DNA from: Deltaproteobacteria bacterium HGW-Deltaproteobacteria-18
Lineage (GTDB): Bacteria > Desulfobacterota > Desulfovibrionia > Desulfovibrionales > Desulfomicrobiaceae
DNA: 64,000 nucleotides
NCBI GenBank assembly: GCA_002841885.1
Contig: PHBE01000006.1
Coordinates: 1 to 64,000, forward strand
Reading direction: 5' to 3'
In this document: one piece after another, positions 18,027 through 27,586 of the stretch
Layout of the letters: every line of letters starts with the position of its first letter
How positions within the stretch are numbered: the first letter of the stretch is position 1
The notes under the pieces: generated by a model
Database searches by the model: none
Seen by the model: only the letters and a program-made list of their open reading frames with translations
What the model was told of the DNA's origin: nothing
Position numbers and translations under genes: made by a program

Positions 18027-18060
18027 AGGTTCATCTCCGTGCGAGGTGTGTTTTGGACGG

Positions 18061-19608
18061 CTATTCCCACTCAATGGTGCTCGGCGGCTTGGACGAAATA
18101 TCGTACACCACCCGATTCACCCCTTTGACCTCATTGATGATCCTGCTCGACATCCGACCGAGGATTTCAGTCGGAATTCTGGACCAGTCGGCAGTCATGG
18201 CGTCGATGGAATCGACAATGCGCAGGGCGATAACGTGCTCGTAAGTTCTTTCATCGCCCATGACGCCGACCGTCTTCAGCGGCAGCAAAACCGCAAAACC
18301 CTGCCAGACCTTGTAGTACCAGTTTGAGGCCATCAGCTCATGCTGGACGATCTTGTCGGCCTGGCGGAGGATTTCAAGACGCTCATCGGTGATCTCGCCA
18401 ATGACTCGGATGGCAAGGCCGGGACCCGGGAAAGGATGACGCCAGACGATGAAGTCGGGCAGCCCGAGTTCCTGAGCGACTTTACGCACCTCGTCCTTGA
18501 AAAGTTCGCGCAGGGGTTCGACCAGGGCAAAATCCATCTTTTCAGGCAGTCCGCCGACGTTGTGATGGCTCTTGATCACCGCGGAAGGCCCCTTGAAGCT
18601 GATGGACTCGATGACGTCGGGATACAGCGTGCCCTGGGCCAGATATTTGACCCCCGGAATCTTCTTGGCCTCTTCCTCGAAAACCTCGATGAAAGTGTAG
18701 CCGATGATCTTGCGCTTCTGTTCGGGATCATCCAGCCCTTCAAGCCGCGACAGGAATTTGTCCTGCGCCTTGATGTAATGCAGGTTCAGGTCGAAATGCT
18801 GGCGCAGGTAGCCGATGACCTCGTCGCCCTCCCCCGCACGCAGGAGACCGTTGTCGACAAAGATGCAATGCAGGTTCTTGCCGATGGCCTTGTTGAGGAG
18901 CACGGCCACGACGGTTGAGTCGATGCCGCCCGAGAGGCCGCAAACCACCTTGTCGTCGCCGATCTGCTCCGGCAGGGCCTGCAGCATGGAATCCACAAAC
19001 GAGGACATGGTCCAGACCGACTTGAGATCTGCCACTTGAAAAAGGAAATTGCGCAGAATCTCATCACCCTGCTCGGTGTGCGCGACCTCGGGGTGGAACT
19101 GCAGCGCATACATCTTGCGGCTGACATCGGCCATGGCCGCGATCTCGATGTTCTGGGTCTTGGCCATGACCGAAAAACCCGGAGGAACAGCCAGGACATG
19201 ATCGCCATGCGACATCCAGACCGTCAGTTTTTCAGCCTCGGAAACCGTATTCCACAGGGGGCAATGCCCTTCAAAATGCAGGTCGCTGCGGCCATATTCA
19301 CGATCCAGGGAGGGCGCGACCTTGCCACCAAGCATGTGCGCCATCAACTGCATGCCATAGCAGATGCCAAGGATTGGAAGCCCCCACTCGAAAATGCACG
19401 GATCGATGCCGGGAGAATCGGGACTGGAAACCGAGGCCGGACCACCGGAAAGAATGATGGCGCTGGGCTGCAGGGCTTTGAGCTCATTTATGCTGATCGT
19501 GCACGGATGAATCTCGGAATAGACGCCGGATTCACGTGTGCGCCGGGCAATGAGCTGGGTGTATTGGGATCCGAAATCCAGAATGATGACTTTTTCTTGT
19601 ATATCCAT
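18061..19608 (-). CDS. guaA: GMP synthase (glutamine-hydrolysing)
   Basis: Aminates XMP to GMP with glutamine and ATP. 515 residues: class I glutamine amidotransferase domain (GICYGMQLM holds the nucleophilic Cys; LSGGPASV the oxyanion loop), ATP pyrophosphatase domain with PP-loop GLSGGIDST (about 225-233), and the C-terminal dimer domain ending in [10 protein letters not shown]. The ATG at 19608 has GGAGGTAAAA directly upstream. 45 bases after guaB and 34 bases before tatB. Confidence 0.97.
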   Translation of the reverse strand: MDIQEKVIILDFGSQYTQLIARRTRESGVYSEIHPCTISINELKALQPSAIILSGGPASVSSPDSPGIDPCIFEWGLPILGICYGMQLMAHMLGGKVAPSLDREYGRSDLHFEGHCPLWNTVSEAEKLTVWMSHGDHVLAVPPGFSVMAKTQNIEIAAMADVSRKMYALQFHPEVAHTEQGDEILRNFLFQVADLKSVWTMSSFVDSMLQALPEQIGDDKVVCGLSGGIDSTVVAVLLNKAIGKNLHCIFVDNGLLRAGEGDEVIGYLRQHFDLNLHYIKAQDKFLSRLEGLDDPEQKRKIIGYTFIEVFEEEAKKIPGVKYLAQGTLYPDVIESISFKGPSAVIKSHHNVGGLPEKMDFALVEPLRELFKDEVRKVAQELGLPDFIVWRHPFPGPGLAIRVIGEITDERLEILRQADKIVQHELMASNWYYKVWQGFAVLLPLKTVGVMGDERTYEHVIALRIVDSIDAMTADWSRIPTEILGRMSSRIINEVKGVNRVVYDISSKPPSTIEWE

Positions 19609-19653
19609 TTTTACCTCCATCCGAGTTCACGGATGGTTATATTCTCGAAAGTT

Positions 19654-21111
19654 TCAGTACGCGTCCACCCTGTAATTGGGCGCTTCCTTGGTGATGATCA
19701 CGTCGTGGACATGGCTCTCGCGAAGACCGGCCGCGGAGATTTCCACAAACTGGGCTTTCTGCTGCATTGTTTCGATGTCCTTGGCGCCCAGATAGCCCAT
19801 CCCGGAACGTACGCCGCCGACAAGCTGGTCGATGGTCTCGAGCACCGAACCCTTGTAGGGAACGCGTCCGACAATGCCCTCGGGAACGAGCTTCTTGGAT
19901 CCTTCCTGGAAGTAACGGTCGCTGCTGCCGTCCTTCATGGCATCGATGGAACCCATGCCGCGGTAGATCTTGTAGGTGCGGCCCTGATACAGAATTTTCT
20001 CGCCCGGGCTCTCCTCGGTTCCGGCAAACATGGAGCCCATCATGACCGTATCGGCCCCGGCGACCAGAGCCTTGACCACATCCCCGGAAAACTTGACCCC
20101 GCCATCGGCGATGCAGCAACGTCCCTCTTCGCGGCAGGCGCGTACGCAATCCATGATGGCCGTGATCTGCGGCACGCCGACACCGGCGACGATGCGCGTG
20201 GTACAGATGGAACCGGGCCCGATGCCGACCTTGACCGCATCGGCGCCCGCAGCGATGAGTGCCTTGGCTCCCTCGTAGGTGGCCACGTTGCCGGCGATGA
20301 TCTCCACATCAGGCCACTCGGTCTTGGTCGCGCGGACAGCGTCCAGGATATTGCGGGAATGGCCATGGGCGGAATCCAGAACGATCACGTCCGCACCAGC
20401 CTTGACCAGAGCCTCGACGCGTTCGGCGCGCCCGGCGCCAACGCCGACGGCAGCACCGACACGCAGACGGCCCATGTCGTCCTTGCAGGCGTTGGGATAC
20501 TTGCGAACCTTGTCGATGTCCTTGATGGTCAAAAGTCCTTTGAGCTTGTTGCTCTCGTCCACGACCAGAAGCTTCTCGATACGGTTGTCATGCAGATGCC
20601 GCTTGGCGTCTTCAAGAGAAATACCCACCGGCACGGTGATAAGCTTCTTGCTGGTCATGACTTCGCTGACCTTGGCGGACATGTCGGTCACGAACCGCAC
20701 GTCGCGGTTGGTCACGATGCCCACAAGCCGGTCTCCAAGAACCACCGGCAGTCCCGAGATGCGGTAGTCACGCATCAACTCGAGCGCATGGCCGACGGTA
20801 TCATCCGGGTCTACGGTTATCGGATCGACAATCATGCCCGACTCAGACTTCTTGACCTTGATGACCTCAAGAGCCTGCTGTTCGACGGTCATGTTCTTGT
20901 GCACGATGCCTATTCCCCCGGCCCGAGCCAGGGAGATGGCCATGCGCGACTCCGTGACCGTGTCCATGGCCGCGCTCAAGAAGGGAATATTGAGTTCGAT
21001 GGCCGGAGTCAGCCTGGTGTTCAAAATGACCTGGTCCGGCGTCACTTCGGAGTATGCCGGAGCAAGCAGGACATCGTCGAAGGTCAATGCCTTGCCTAAA
21101 AATTTTTCCAT
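19654..21111 (-). CDS. guaB: IMP dehydrogenase
   Basis: Oxidises IMP to XMP with NAD+, the rate-limiting step to GMP. 485 residues: a TIM barrel interrupted by two CBS domains (about residues 93-205), with the catalytic Cys in [20 protein letters not shown] and the mobile flap near the C-terminus. GGGAGAG lies before the ATG. It follows the liv genes by 49 bases without a visible terminator, so read-through from livF is possible. Confidence 0.97.
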   Translation of the reverse strand: MEKFLGKALTFDDVLLAPAYSEVTPDQVILNTRLTPAIELNIPFLSAAMDTVTESRMAISLARAGGIGIVHKNMTVEQQALEVIKVKKSESGMIVDPITVDPDDTVGHALELMRDYRISGLPVVLGDRLVGIVTNRDVRFVTDMSAKVSEVMTSKKLITVPVGISLEDAKRHLHDNRIEKLLVVDESNKLKGLLTIKDIDKVRKYPNACKDDMGRLRVGAAVGVGAGRAERVEALVKAGADVIVLDSAHGHSRNILDAVRATKTEWPDVEIIAGNVATYEGAKALIAAGADAVKVGIGPGSICTTRIVAGVGVPQITAIMDCVRACREEGRCCIADGGVKFSGDVVKALVAGADTVMMGSMFAGTEESPGEKILYQGRTYKIYRGMGSIDAMKDGSSDRYFQEGSKKLVPEGIVGRVPYKGSVLETIDQLVGGVRSGMGYLGAKDIETMQQKAQFVEISAAGLRESHVHDVIITKEAPNYRVDAY

Positions 21112-21160
21112 ATTTGTCTCTCCCGATGCTGGGGATTTGGTTACAATTCAAGATTCGGGG

Positions 21161-21865
21161 TTAGATCCCCAGATAAGCCTTTTTGACATCCTCGTTGGAA
21201 AGCAGGGCCGTGCCCGAGTCTTCAAGGGTTATGCGGCCATTTTCCATGACATAGGCCCGGTGAGCGATCTTGAGCGCCTGGTTGGCGTTCTGCTCGACCA
21301 GAAAGACCGTGGTCCCGGATTCGTTGACCTTGCGGATGATGTCGAAAATTTGAGCGATAATGATCGGCGCGAGGCCAAGAGATGGTTCATCCAGCAGCAG
21401 AAGCCTGGGCCGGGCCATGAGTGCACGTGAAATGGCCAGCATCTGCTGCTCTCCGCCGGAGAGGGTGCCGCCCAATTGCTTGCGGCGTTCCGCCAGAATG
21501 GGAAAAAGCGTGAAGACATATTCCAGATCCTGGGCGATGCCGACCTTGTCGTTGCGCAAAAAAGCCCCCAGATCCAGATTCTCCATGACCGTCATCTCAG
21601 GAAAAATGAGACGCCCTTCGGGAACCTGCGAAATGCCCATGCGCACGATCCGGTCCGCCTTGACCTGATGAATGGGCTGCCCCTCGAACAGGATCTCGCC
21701 GCTTCGGGGCGGAACGCCACCGCAGATGGACATGAGCGTGGTGCTCTTGCCCGCGCCGTTGGCGCCGATCAGGGAAACGATCTCCCCTTTGTCGATGTGC
21801 AGGGAAATCTCGTGCAGGGCCTGGATGTTGCCGTAGAATGTGGAGACGTTCTTGAGCTCAAGCAT
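21161..21865 (-). CDS. livF: Branched-chain amino-acid ABC transporter ATPase LivF
   Basis: 234-residue nucleotide-binding subunit. Walker [10 protein letters not shown] (about 34-42), signature [15 protein letters not shown], Walker [12 protein letters not shown] and the switch His region (here VEQN, as usual in LivF) are visible. It overlaps livG by eight bases and is the last liv gene. Confidence 0.93.
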   Translation of the reverse strand: MLELKNVSTFYGNIQALHEISLHIDKGEIVSLIGANGAGKSTTLMSICGGVPPRSGEILFEGQPIHQVKADRIVRMGISQVPEGRLIFPEMTVMENLDLGAFLRNDKVGIAQDLEYVFTLFPILAERRKQLGGTLSGGEQQMLAISRALMARPRLLLLDEPSLGLAPIIIAQIFDIIRKVNESGTTVFLVEQNANQALKIAHRAYVMENGRITLEDSGTALLSNEDVKKAYLGI

Positions 21866-22646
21866 GCGCTTCCTCCCCGAGGTAGGCTTTTATGACCCGA
21901 GGATCGCTGCTGATCTCGGTCGGAGTTCCGCTGGCGATGAGGCAGCCGTACTCCATGACGTAAATCCGCTCCGAAATGCTCATGACCATGCTCATGTCGT
22001 GCTCGATGAGGAGGATGGCCATGTCCATCTCGTCCCGGATCTTGAACACCATATGCTTGAGGGCTTCGGTTTCCTGCGGGTTCATGCCTGCGGCTGGCTC
22101 GTCGAGCAGAAGCAGGGTCGGCTCTGTGGCCAGGGCGCGGGCTATTTCAAGTCTGCGCTGGGCTCCATACGGCAGATTGCAGGCCAGTTCCTTGTAGAAT
22201 TTATGCAATCCCATGTATTTGAGCAGTTCGTAACTCCGGTCCACGATCTCCTTCTCCTCGCGCAGAACCCCGGGAGAACGCAGGAGCGCGCCCCAGATGC
22301 CAGCCTTGGTCCTGCAATGGCGGGCGATCATGACGTTTTCAAGCACACTCATGTTCTTGAAAAGACGGATGTTCTGGAATGTCCGGGCCATGCCAAGTTC
22401 GGTGACCAGATTCGGCTTGAGACCGTTGACCTTGGTCCGCGTCCCGTTTCTGGGCGTAAACCATACCTCGCCTTCTGTGGGCTCGTAGATGCTGGTGATG
22501 CAATTGAAGAACGTGGTCTTGCCCGCCCCGTTAGGGCCGATAAGAGCTACTATCTCACCCGACTGGACCTCCAGTCGAACTTCATTAAGAGCGCGCAGGC
22601 CGCCGAAATTCATGGACACAGCCGTGACGTCGAGTACCGGTTTCAT
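21858..22646 (-). CDS. livG: Branched-chain amino-acid ABC transporter ATPase LivG
   Basis: 262-residue nucleotide-binding subunit with Walker A GPNGAGKTT (about 37-45), the family phrase MARTFQNIRLF, Walker B LLLLDEPAAGMNP and switch EHDMSMVM. The start codon follows the livM stop with no gap. It has the C-terminal extension typical of LivG (ISSDPRVIKAYLG). Confidence 0.93.
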   Translation of the reverse strand: MKPVLDVTAVSMNFGGLRALNEVRLEVQSGEIVALIGPNGAGKTTFFNCITSIYEPTEGEVWFTPRNGTRTKVNGLKPNLVTELGMARTFQNIRLFKNMSVLENVMIARHCRTKAGIWGALLRSPGVLREEKEIVDRSYELLKYMGLHKFYKELACNLPYGAQRRLEIARALATEPTLLLLDEPAAGMNPQETEALKHMVFKIRDEMDMAILLIEHDMSMVMSISERIYVMEYGCLIASGTPTEISSDPRVIKAYLGEEAHA

Positions 22647-23870
22647 CTAGATACGTCCTCCATTGGCCGTGTTCAGTTCAGGATCGTCCACGGTGTAGGT
22701 CCTCCCCTTGGCCGGGATGAGGCCCTGAGGCCGAAAAACCATCATCAGCACCATCGCTGTAGCGAAAAGGATCATGCGGTACTCGGAAAAGGCACGCAGA
22801 TATTCCGGCAGGAGCACCAGAAAGGCGGAGCCAAGGATGACCCCGAGATTTGACCCCATCCCGCCCAGAACGACAATGGACAAAATAATGGCCGATTCGA
22901 AAAAGGTGAAGCTCGCCGGATTGATGAAGGTGGTCTTGGCCGCGAAAATGACTCCGGCGAACCCGGCCCAGGCAGTTCCAAGGCCAAAAGCCATGACCTT
23001 GACGCCGACACGGTCGATGCCCATCGCCTCGCAAGCGATCTCATCTTCGCGCAGGGCCTGCAGGGCGCGGCCGATGCGCGAATCCTTGAGGCGGGTCACG
23101 GCAACGATGGTAATGATGGCCAGCACCAGAACAATGTAATAGATATAGATATTTGCATCCGCGACCGAGAGTTTCGCATCAAAGAGACCCGGGCGCGGGA
23201 TGTTTGAGATACCCGAAGGGCCTCCGGTCAGGTCGCTCCAATTCTCGAGCACCAGACGGACTATCTCTCCGAAACCGAGGGTGACGATGGCCAGATAGTC
23301 CCCGCGCAACCGTAGCACGGGAAAGGCCAGGGCAATGCCGGCCAGGGCCGCGATCACGCCGCCCAGAGGAAGCGCAATCCAGAAGCCAAGACCGAAATAC
23401 TGGTTCAGGAGTGCGTAGGAATAGGCACCGATGGCGTAAAAGGCCGCATGGCCGAGAAAAAGCAGGCCGGCGACGCCGACGATGATGTTGAGCCCGAGCC
23501 CGAGCACGACGTAAAGCAAAAAGGAAATCAGGATATTGGTCTGATAGGTGGTCACCAGCCAGGGCGTGACCAGAAACACGACCAGGAAAAAGGCCCGGAA
23601 AGTATTGGTCAGTGCCGGATTGTTGGCCAGTTCCGACAATTTTCCGACCTTCTTCTCTCCGGATGCCGCTACCGCTTCACCGGCTTCCTTGCGACGTATG
23701 GCCCAGCGCCACAGAAAGGACAGAACAAAGCTGCCGATTCCGATCAAGGCCATGTTTTCCCAGCGCCAGATCACCGTCTTTTCGATGGTGTTTACGCGAA
23801 TGACCATGATGGGAAAGGTCAGAAACATGAACCACAGGCTGACCATGATGGATTTTTTCAATTCGTTCAT
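22647..23870 (-). CDS. livM: Branched-chain amino-acid ABC transporter permease LivM
   Basis: 407-residue inner-membrane permease with about ten hydrophobic segments. The family phrases GHAAFYAIGAYSYALL and the conserved EAMGIDRVGVKVMAFGLG are present. The N-terminal about 90 residues add two membrane segments and a charged cytoplasmic loop (EKKVGKLSEL), as in the longer LivM proteins. Confidence 0.92.
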   Translation of the reverse strand: MNELKKSIMVSLWFMFLTFPIMVIRVNTIEKTVIWRWENMALIGIGSFVLSFLWRWAIRRKEAGEAVAASGEKKVGKLSELANNPALTNTFRAFFLVVFLVTPWLVTTYQTNILISFLLYVVLGLGLNIIVGVAGLLFLGHAAFYAIGAYSYALLNQYFGLGFWIALPLGGVIAALAGIALAFPVLRLRGDYLAIVTLGFGEIVRLVLENWSDLTGGPSGISNIPRPGLFDAKLSVADANIYIYYIVLVLAIITIVAVTRLKDSRIGRALQALREDEIACEAMGIDRVGVKVMAFGLGTAWAGFAGVIFAAKTTFINPASFTFFESAIILSIVVLGGMGSNLGVILGSAFLVLLPEYLRAFSEYRMILFATAMVLMMVFRPQGLIPAKGRTYTVDDPELNTANGGRI

Positions 23871-23907
23871 TATCGTGTCCGCCCTTCGATACGTTTGCGT
23901 CCGCTGA

Positions 23908-24816
23908 TCATACTTTCTCCACCTTGGCCTTGCCCATGATTCCCGACGGGCGGAAGATCAGAAAGACCACCAGCAGGGTGAAGGCGAAGACGTCTTCATA
24001 GTCGCTTGAGATATATCCGGTGGCAAAACTTTCGGACAAGCCCAAAAAGAGTCCGCCCAGCATGGCTCCGGGGATGGATCCAATGCCGCCCAAGACAGCG
24101 GCCGTGAAGGCCTTGATGCCCGCGAGAAAACCAATGGCGAAATTGACCATGCCGACATGCGAGGCGATGAGCACGCCGCCAAGGGCCGCCAGGGACGAAC
24201 CGAGTATGAAAGTGATGGAGATGACCCTGTCCGAATTGACCCCGAGCAGCATGGCCATCTTGCGGTTCTGGGCAGTGGCGCGCATGGCCTTGCCCATCTT
24301 GGTGTACTTGATGAACAGGGTCAGACCCGCCATGGAGAACGCACTCGTGACCACTATGACGAAATCCGAGGAACCGAAGACGTGGGCGATGGGTTCGATG
24401 AAATCAAAATCCGGGATCAGGCGCGGAAATGGAAGAAAGTCGGAAGTCTGGGCCAGGATGATGTAGTTCTGCAGAAACAGGGACATGCCGATGGCGGAAA
24501 TGAGCGGAGAGAGACGGCCGGCCCCGCGCAGGGGCTTGTAGGCGACCTTCTCCATGGTATAGCCGTACCCCGCGCAGTAGATGATCGCCACCACTGCGGC
24601 GATGACCAGGATAGCCGGTGCGGGAAACCCCATGATGCCAAGCACGCTGGCTATGATCAGGCCCACGAAGGCACCGAGCATGTAAACTTCACCGTGTGCG
24701 AAGTTGATGAGCTCGATGATGCCGTAAACCATGGTGTAGCCGATGGCGATGAGAGCGTAGATGCTCCCCCTGGTCAATCCGCCCAAAAAAAGTTCCGTAA
24801 AATATTGCCAGTCCAT
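23908..24816 (-). CDS. livH: Branched-chain amino-acid ABC transporter permease LivH
   Basis: 302-residue permease. The typical N-terminus LTRGSIYALIAIGYTMVYG (about 14-32) and INFAHGEVYMLGAF follow a short start; eight or so membrane helices. The start at 24816 has GGGGAATT upstream. It is separated from livJ by a hairpin at 24868-24903 that probably reduces read-through. Confidence 0.93.
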   Translation of the reverse strand: MDWQYFTELFLGGLTRGSIYALIAIGYTMVYGIIELINFAHGEVYMLGAFVGLIIASVLGIMGFPAPAILVIAAVVAIIYCAGYGYTMEKVAYKPLRGAGRLSPLISAIGMSLFLQNYIILAQTSDFLPFPRLIPDFDFIEPIAHVFGSSDFVIVVTSAFSMAGLTLFIKYTKMGKAMRATAQNRKMAMLLGVNSDRVISITFILGSSLAALGGVLIASHVGMVNFAIGFLAGIKAFTAAVLGGIGSIPGAMLGGLFLGLSESFATGYISSDYEDVFAFTLLVVFLIFRPSGIMGKAKVEKV

Positions 24817-24867
24817 AATTCCCCGTCTGCTCCGGTCCTGGACCAATCCTTGCCGGGCTGTTGAAAG

Positions 24868-24903
24868 AACCGAGGGACAGGCTTTATCGCCCGTCCCTCG
24901 GTT
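24868..24903 (-). terminator. Hairpin between livJ and livH
   Basis: 15-base arms 24868-24882 and 24889-24903 (AACCGAGGGAC core) with one mismatch, loop TTTATC. It lies 23 bases after the livJ stop. The T-run is poor, so it probably acts as a partial terminator or RNA-stabilising stem that keeps livJ mRNA above the permease mRNA. Confidence 0.65.
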
Positions 24904-24926
24904 AAAGCTGCATTATTGGAGGGAGC

Positions 24927-26039
24927 CTACTTCAATTCCACGTAAGCGCCGCCCTGTACCTGGTACATGGAGAAACCTACGCCTTCGGCATCGCCGCGGG
25001 CGTCAAACTTGATCGTACCGACGGTGGTGTCCACGTTTTCGGTGCGAAGCATTTCCATGATCTTGTCGGCGTCAGTGGAGTCGGCCTTGTCGATGGCGTT
25101 GACCAGGGCCTGCATGGCCGCATAAGCGGCATCAAAGAACGCGCCGGGCTCGGAACCGAATTCCGCAACGTGGGCAGCCTTGGCGGCCTTGTTCATTTCC
25201 AGGCCACTGACGTCCTGGGGACCGGAAGCGTAAACGTCTTCAGCATCGGCACCTGCGACCTTGATGAAGGTGTCGTCCTTGACGCCGTCGTCGGAGATGA
25301 ACTTCACGTCGACACGCTTCTTCTTGAGCTGGGAAACAATCTTGGAGGCTTCAGGATGATAGCCGCCGAACATGACGGTATCTGCGCCAGCCTGACGGAC
25401 CTTCTGCACCACTGCGGAGTAATCCACCGCACCGGGAGTCACGCCTTCGAACAGGACGACTTCGGCCTTGCCGTTTTCCGTGATGAACTTCTGTGCGTAC
25501 TCGGCATAACCCTTGCCGTAATCGCCCTTGTCATGCAGCACCGCGATCTTTTTGGCACCCAGCTTGTCGATAGCGAAGTTGACGCCAAGCAGCGCCTGGG
25601 CGTCATCGGAAGCGATGGTGCGGAAGAAGGTGGGATACTGGCCGCTCTGGGTCAGTTCCGGGTTGGTGGCCGAAGGGGACATGGTCACGATCTTGGCTTC
25701 GGTGTAAATTGGGAGAGCAGCCTTGGTGGCGCCGGAGCAGATGTGGCCGACAACCACGACTGCGCCGTCAGAAACGAGCTTGGTGGCCGCGTTGGTCGCC
25801 TTTTCAGGCTTGCACTCTTCGTCCTGGATCAGGAGTTCAATCTGCTTGCCGTCGATGCCGCCTTTGGCATTGACGTCCTTCGCCACGAGCTTGGCGGCAT
25901 TGACCGTCGGCAGGCCGTAGGAGGCCAGATCGCCGGTGTGTGCTCCCGCCACGCCGATCTTAACGGTATCGGCACCAAATGCCGTACTGGTCAGCAAAGT
26001 CAGGCACGCCGCGATCACGAGACCAGAAAAACGTTTCAT
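24927..26039 (-). CDS. livJ: Branched-chain amino-acid binding protein
   Basis: 370-residue periplasmic receptor of the LivHMGF importer. Sec signal peptide MKRFSGLVIAACLTLLTSTAFGA, mature protein from about residue 24 (DTVKIGVAGAHTGD). The lobes of the Leu/Ile/Val-binding fold (peripla_BP_6) follow, with VVVGHICSGAT and the conserved SATNPELT. The ATG at 26039 has GGAGGAACTG upstream; the open frame further upstream covers the leader and is not coding. Confidence 0.93.
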   Translation of the reverse strand: MKRFSGLVIAACLTLLTSTAFGADTVKIGVAGAHTGDLASYGLPTVNAAKLVAKDVNAKGGIDGKQIELLIQDEECKPEKATNAATKLVSDGAVVVVGHICSGATKAALPIYTEAKIVTMSPSATNPELTQSGQYPTFFRTIASDDAQALLGVNFAIDKLGAKKIAVLHDKGDYGKGYAEYAQKFITENGKAEVVLFEGVTPGAVDYSAVVQKVRQAGADTVMFGGYHPEASKIVSQLKKKRVDVKFISDDGVKDDTFIKVAGADAEDVYASGPQDVSGLEMNKAAKAAHVAEFGSEPGAFFDAAYAAMQALVNAIDKADSTDADKIMEMLRTENVDTTVGTIKFDARGDAEGVGFSMYQVQGGAYVELK

Positions 26040-26080
26040 CAGTTCCTCCACAATGTTCAAGTTTGGGATATGATTCATGA

Positions 26081-26094
26081 CCCGCCATGGCGGG
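26081..26094. repeat. 14-base palindrome in the livJ leader
   Basis: CCCGCCATGGCGGG is a perfect palindrome 41 bases upstream of the livJ start codon, downstream of the candidate promoter. It could be an operator or an RNA hairpin; there is no direct evidence for either. Confidence 0.35.
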
Positions 26095-26119
26095 CCACTA
26101 AAGCTTGCGGAATCGTGGG

Positions 26120-26149
26120 CTATTACCATTAGCCCCTTGGAGGTGTCAA
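26120..26149 (-). promoter_or_regulatory. Candidate promoter of livJ
   Basis: A perfect -35 element TTGACA (26149-26144) and TAATAG as -10 (26125-26120) with an 18-base spacer on the minus strand. This would start transcription near 26113 and give a leader of about 75 bases before livJ. Confidence 0.4.
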
Positions 26150-26164
26150 ACAGGAGCGAGGCAA

Positions 26165-26752
26165 TTACTTTCCGCCAAGCTCCCTCCTTGCGTTTTCGAT
26201 CAACCCGGGATCATCGGGCGCGGCGTCGATGACGGCCTGAAAATGTGCTGCAGCCTTGTCCGGTTGCGACAGATAATGTTTGTAAATGACCCCCAGATTG
26301 TAATGGGCATGAAAATTCTTCTGCTCAATGGTCAGCATGCGCTCGAAAAGTTCTGCGGCCTCGGCGTATTTCTCCATCTCGAACAGGCAGAAGCCCTTTT
26401 GGTTGAGGGCCATGACGTCGTTTGCATCCCGCTCAAGGAGCATGTCCCAGAAGGACATCGCCTTGTCCCAGGCCTGCATGTCCATGAACGACATGCCAAG
26501 GGAGCGCATGGCTTGAACATCTTCCGGGTTTTCCTGCAATTTTTTCATCATGGCCGACACTGCGGCCATGTCTCCGCCCATCTGCTCCATGCCGCCTCCA
26601 CCGGGCATCTCCCGGGGCTGCTCATGCTGCACGATGGACGGGTTCTCAACCCTGAAACTCACCGCCGCAAAGAGCATGAGGCCGAGGCAGGCCAGCAGAA
26701 AATACATCGCCCAACGCCGGGCGCTCTGGGGAAAAGCGTTATTCGTCTCCAT
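26165..26752 (-). CDS. TPR-repeat membrane protein at the end of the ccm operon
   Basis: 195 residues: one membrane helix near the N-terminus (about 15-33), a Gly/Met/Pro-rich linker (HEQPREMPGGGGMEQMGG), then three or so tetratricopeptide repeats (about 65-190, e.g. AWDKAMSFWDMLLERDANDV and NLGVIYKHYLSQPDKAAAHF). TPR domains in this position (CcmI, NrfG) hold apocytochrome c for haem attachment, so a chaperone role is likely. The start at 26752 overlaps the ccmD end by 14 bases. No CcmH-type CxxC motif is present. Confidence 0.78.
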   Translation of the reverse strand: METNNAFPQSARRWAMYFLLACLGLMLFAAVSFRVENPSIVQHEQPREMPGGGGMEQMGGDMAAVSAMMKKLQENPEDVQAMRSLGMSFMDMQAWDKAMSFWDMLLERDANDVMALNQKGFCLFEMEKYAEAAELFERMLTIEQKNFHAHYNLGVIYKHYLSQPDKAAAHFQAVIDAAPDDPGLIENARRELGGK

Positions 26753-26870
26753 CAATGATCTCCAGTTGCCGTACGCGGCGCTCCAAAACACTGTGCTGGC
26801 GGGCCAGAAACAGGACGTAACCGCCCACTCCCAGCCAGACGCACACATTGGCGATAAAAAGGTAATTCAT
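26739..26870 (-). CDS. ccmD: Haem exporter protein CcmD
   Basis: A 43-residue protein that is easily missed: MNYLFIANVCVWLGVGGYVL gives one membrane helix, followed by RQHSVLERRVRQLEIID with the charged amphipathic C-terminus typical of CcmD. In other systems CcmD binds CcmC and releases holo-CcmE from the CcmAB-CcmC complex. It begins 10 bases after ccmC and its end overlaps the TPR gene. Identification rests on size, topology, the YxxFLARQH-like pattern and position. Confidence 0.85.
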   Translation of the reverse strand: MNYLFIANVCVWLGVGGYVLFLARQHSVLERRVRQLEIIDGDE

Positions 26871-26880
26871 GCCTATCCCC

Positions 26881-27576
26881 TTATTGCAAGGTCTTTTCCT
26901 GGATTCCGATCAGAGCCGCCTCGACGCGACGCTTCAGACCGGCTCCGTGGTAGCGGGCCAGGACAAGAGTCCCAAACATCGCGCCCCAGGCCAGGACATT
27001 GATCCACACCGCCGTCCACATCTCCGGTTCAAGCCCTCCGCCCCTGGACGCCAGTACGGCCGGATGGATGGAACGCCAGAGCCTGGCGGACAGAAAAACC
27101 AGCGGAACATCCAAAAAGGCCACTATCCCCAGCACCGCCCGCACCTTCGCGCCCTTGGTACCACCCACATCGGCGGAACGCAGGACCAGATAGCCGGCAT
27201 AGACGAACCACATCACAAGTGTCGTCGACAGGCGCGGATCCCAGGTCCACCAGGTATTCCAGGCTGCGCGTCCCCAGATAGAGCCGGTAATCAGGGCCAG
27301 ACCGCTGAAAAGCACTCCGATTTCGGCCAGCACTCCGGCCAAAACGTCCCACCGCTCATGTCCGGTCCAAAGCACCATGACGCTTGCGGCGCACACCCCG
27401 AAAAAGGCCATAAAGGACCACCACGCAAGGGGCAGATGAAAATAGAAAACCTTCTGCACCAGCCCCATGGTCATTTCCTCGGGGGCGTGAAACCAGATGG
27501 CGTATTGGCCCACCGCCATCAGCGCGATGGTGGCGCAAGCAAGAATTGTGAGTACTTTTGGATAGATGCGAAACAT
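26881..27576 (-). CDS. ccmC: Haem-handling protein CcmC
   Basis: 231-residue inner-membrane protein with six helices. The haem-binding WWD motif is visible as WNTWWTWDPRLSTTLVMWF (about 128-146), and the flanking conserved His residues are present in YFHLPLAWW and RSIHPAV. It presents haem to CcmE in the periplasm. AGGACGAAC lies directly upstream of the ATG at 27576. 10-base gaps separate it from ccmB and ccmD. Confidence 0.93.
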   Translation of the reverse strand: MFRIYPKVLTILACATIALMAVGQYAIWFHAPEEMTMGLVQKVFYFHLPLAWWSFMAFFGVCAASVMVLWTGHERWDVLAGVLAEIGVLFSGLALITGSIWGRAAWNTWWTWDPRLSTTLVMWFVYAGYLVLRSADVGGTKGAKVRAVLGIVAFLDVPLVFLSARLWRSIHPAVLASRGGGLEPEMWTAVWINVLAWGAMFGTLVLARYHGAGLKRRVEAALIGIQEKTLQ

Positions 27577-27586
27577 GTTCGTCCTT

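Noticed and set aside
19036-21099. A 687-codon open frame antisense to guaB
   Set aside because: It mirrors the guaB coding strand in a GC-rich sequence and has no family-like sequence; the guaB reading is unambiguous.
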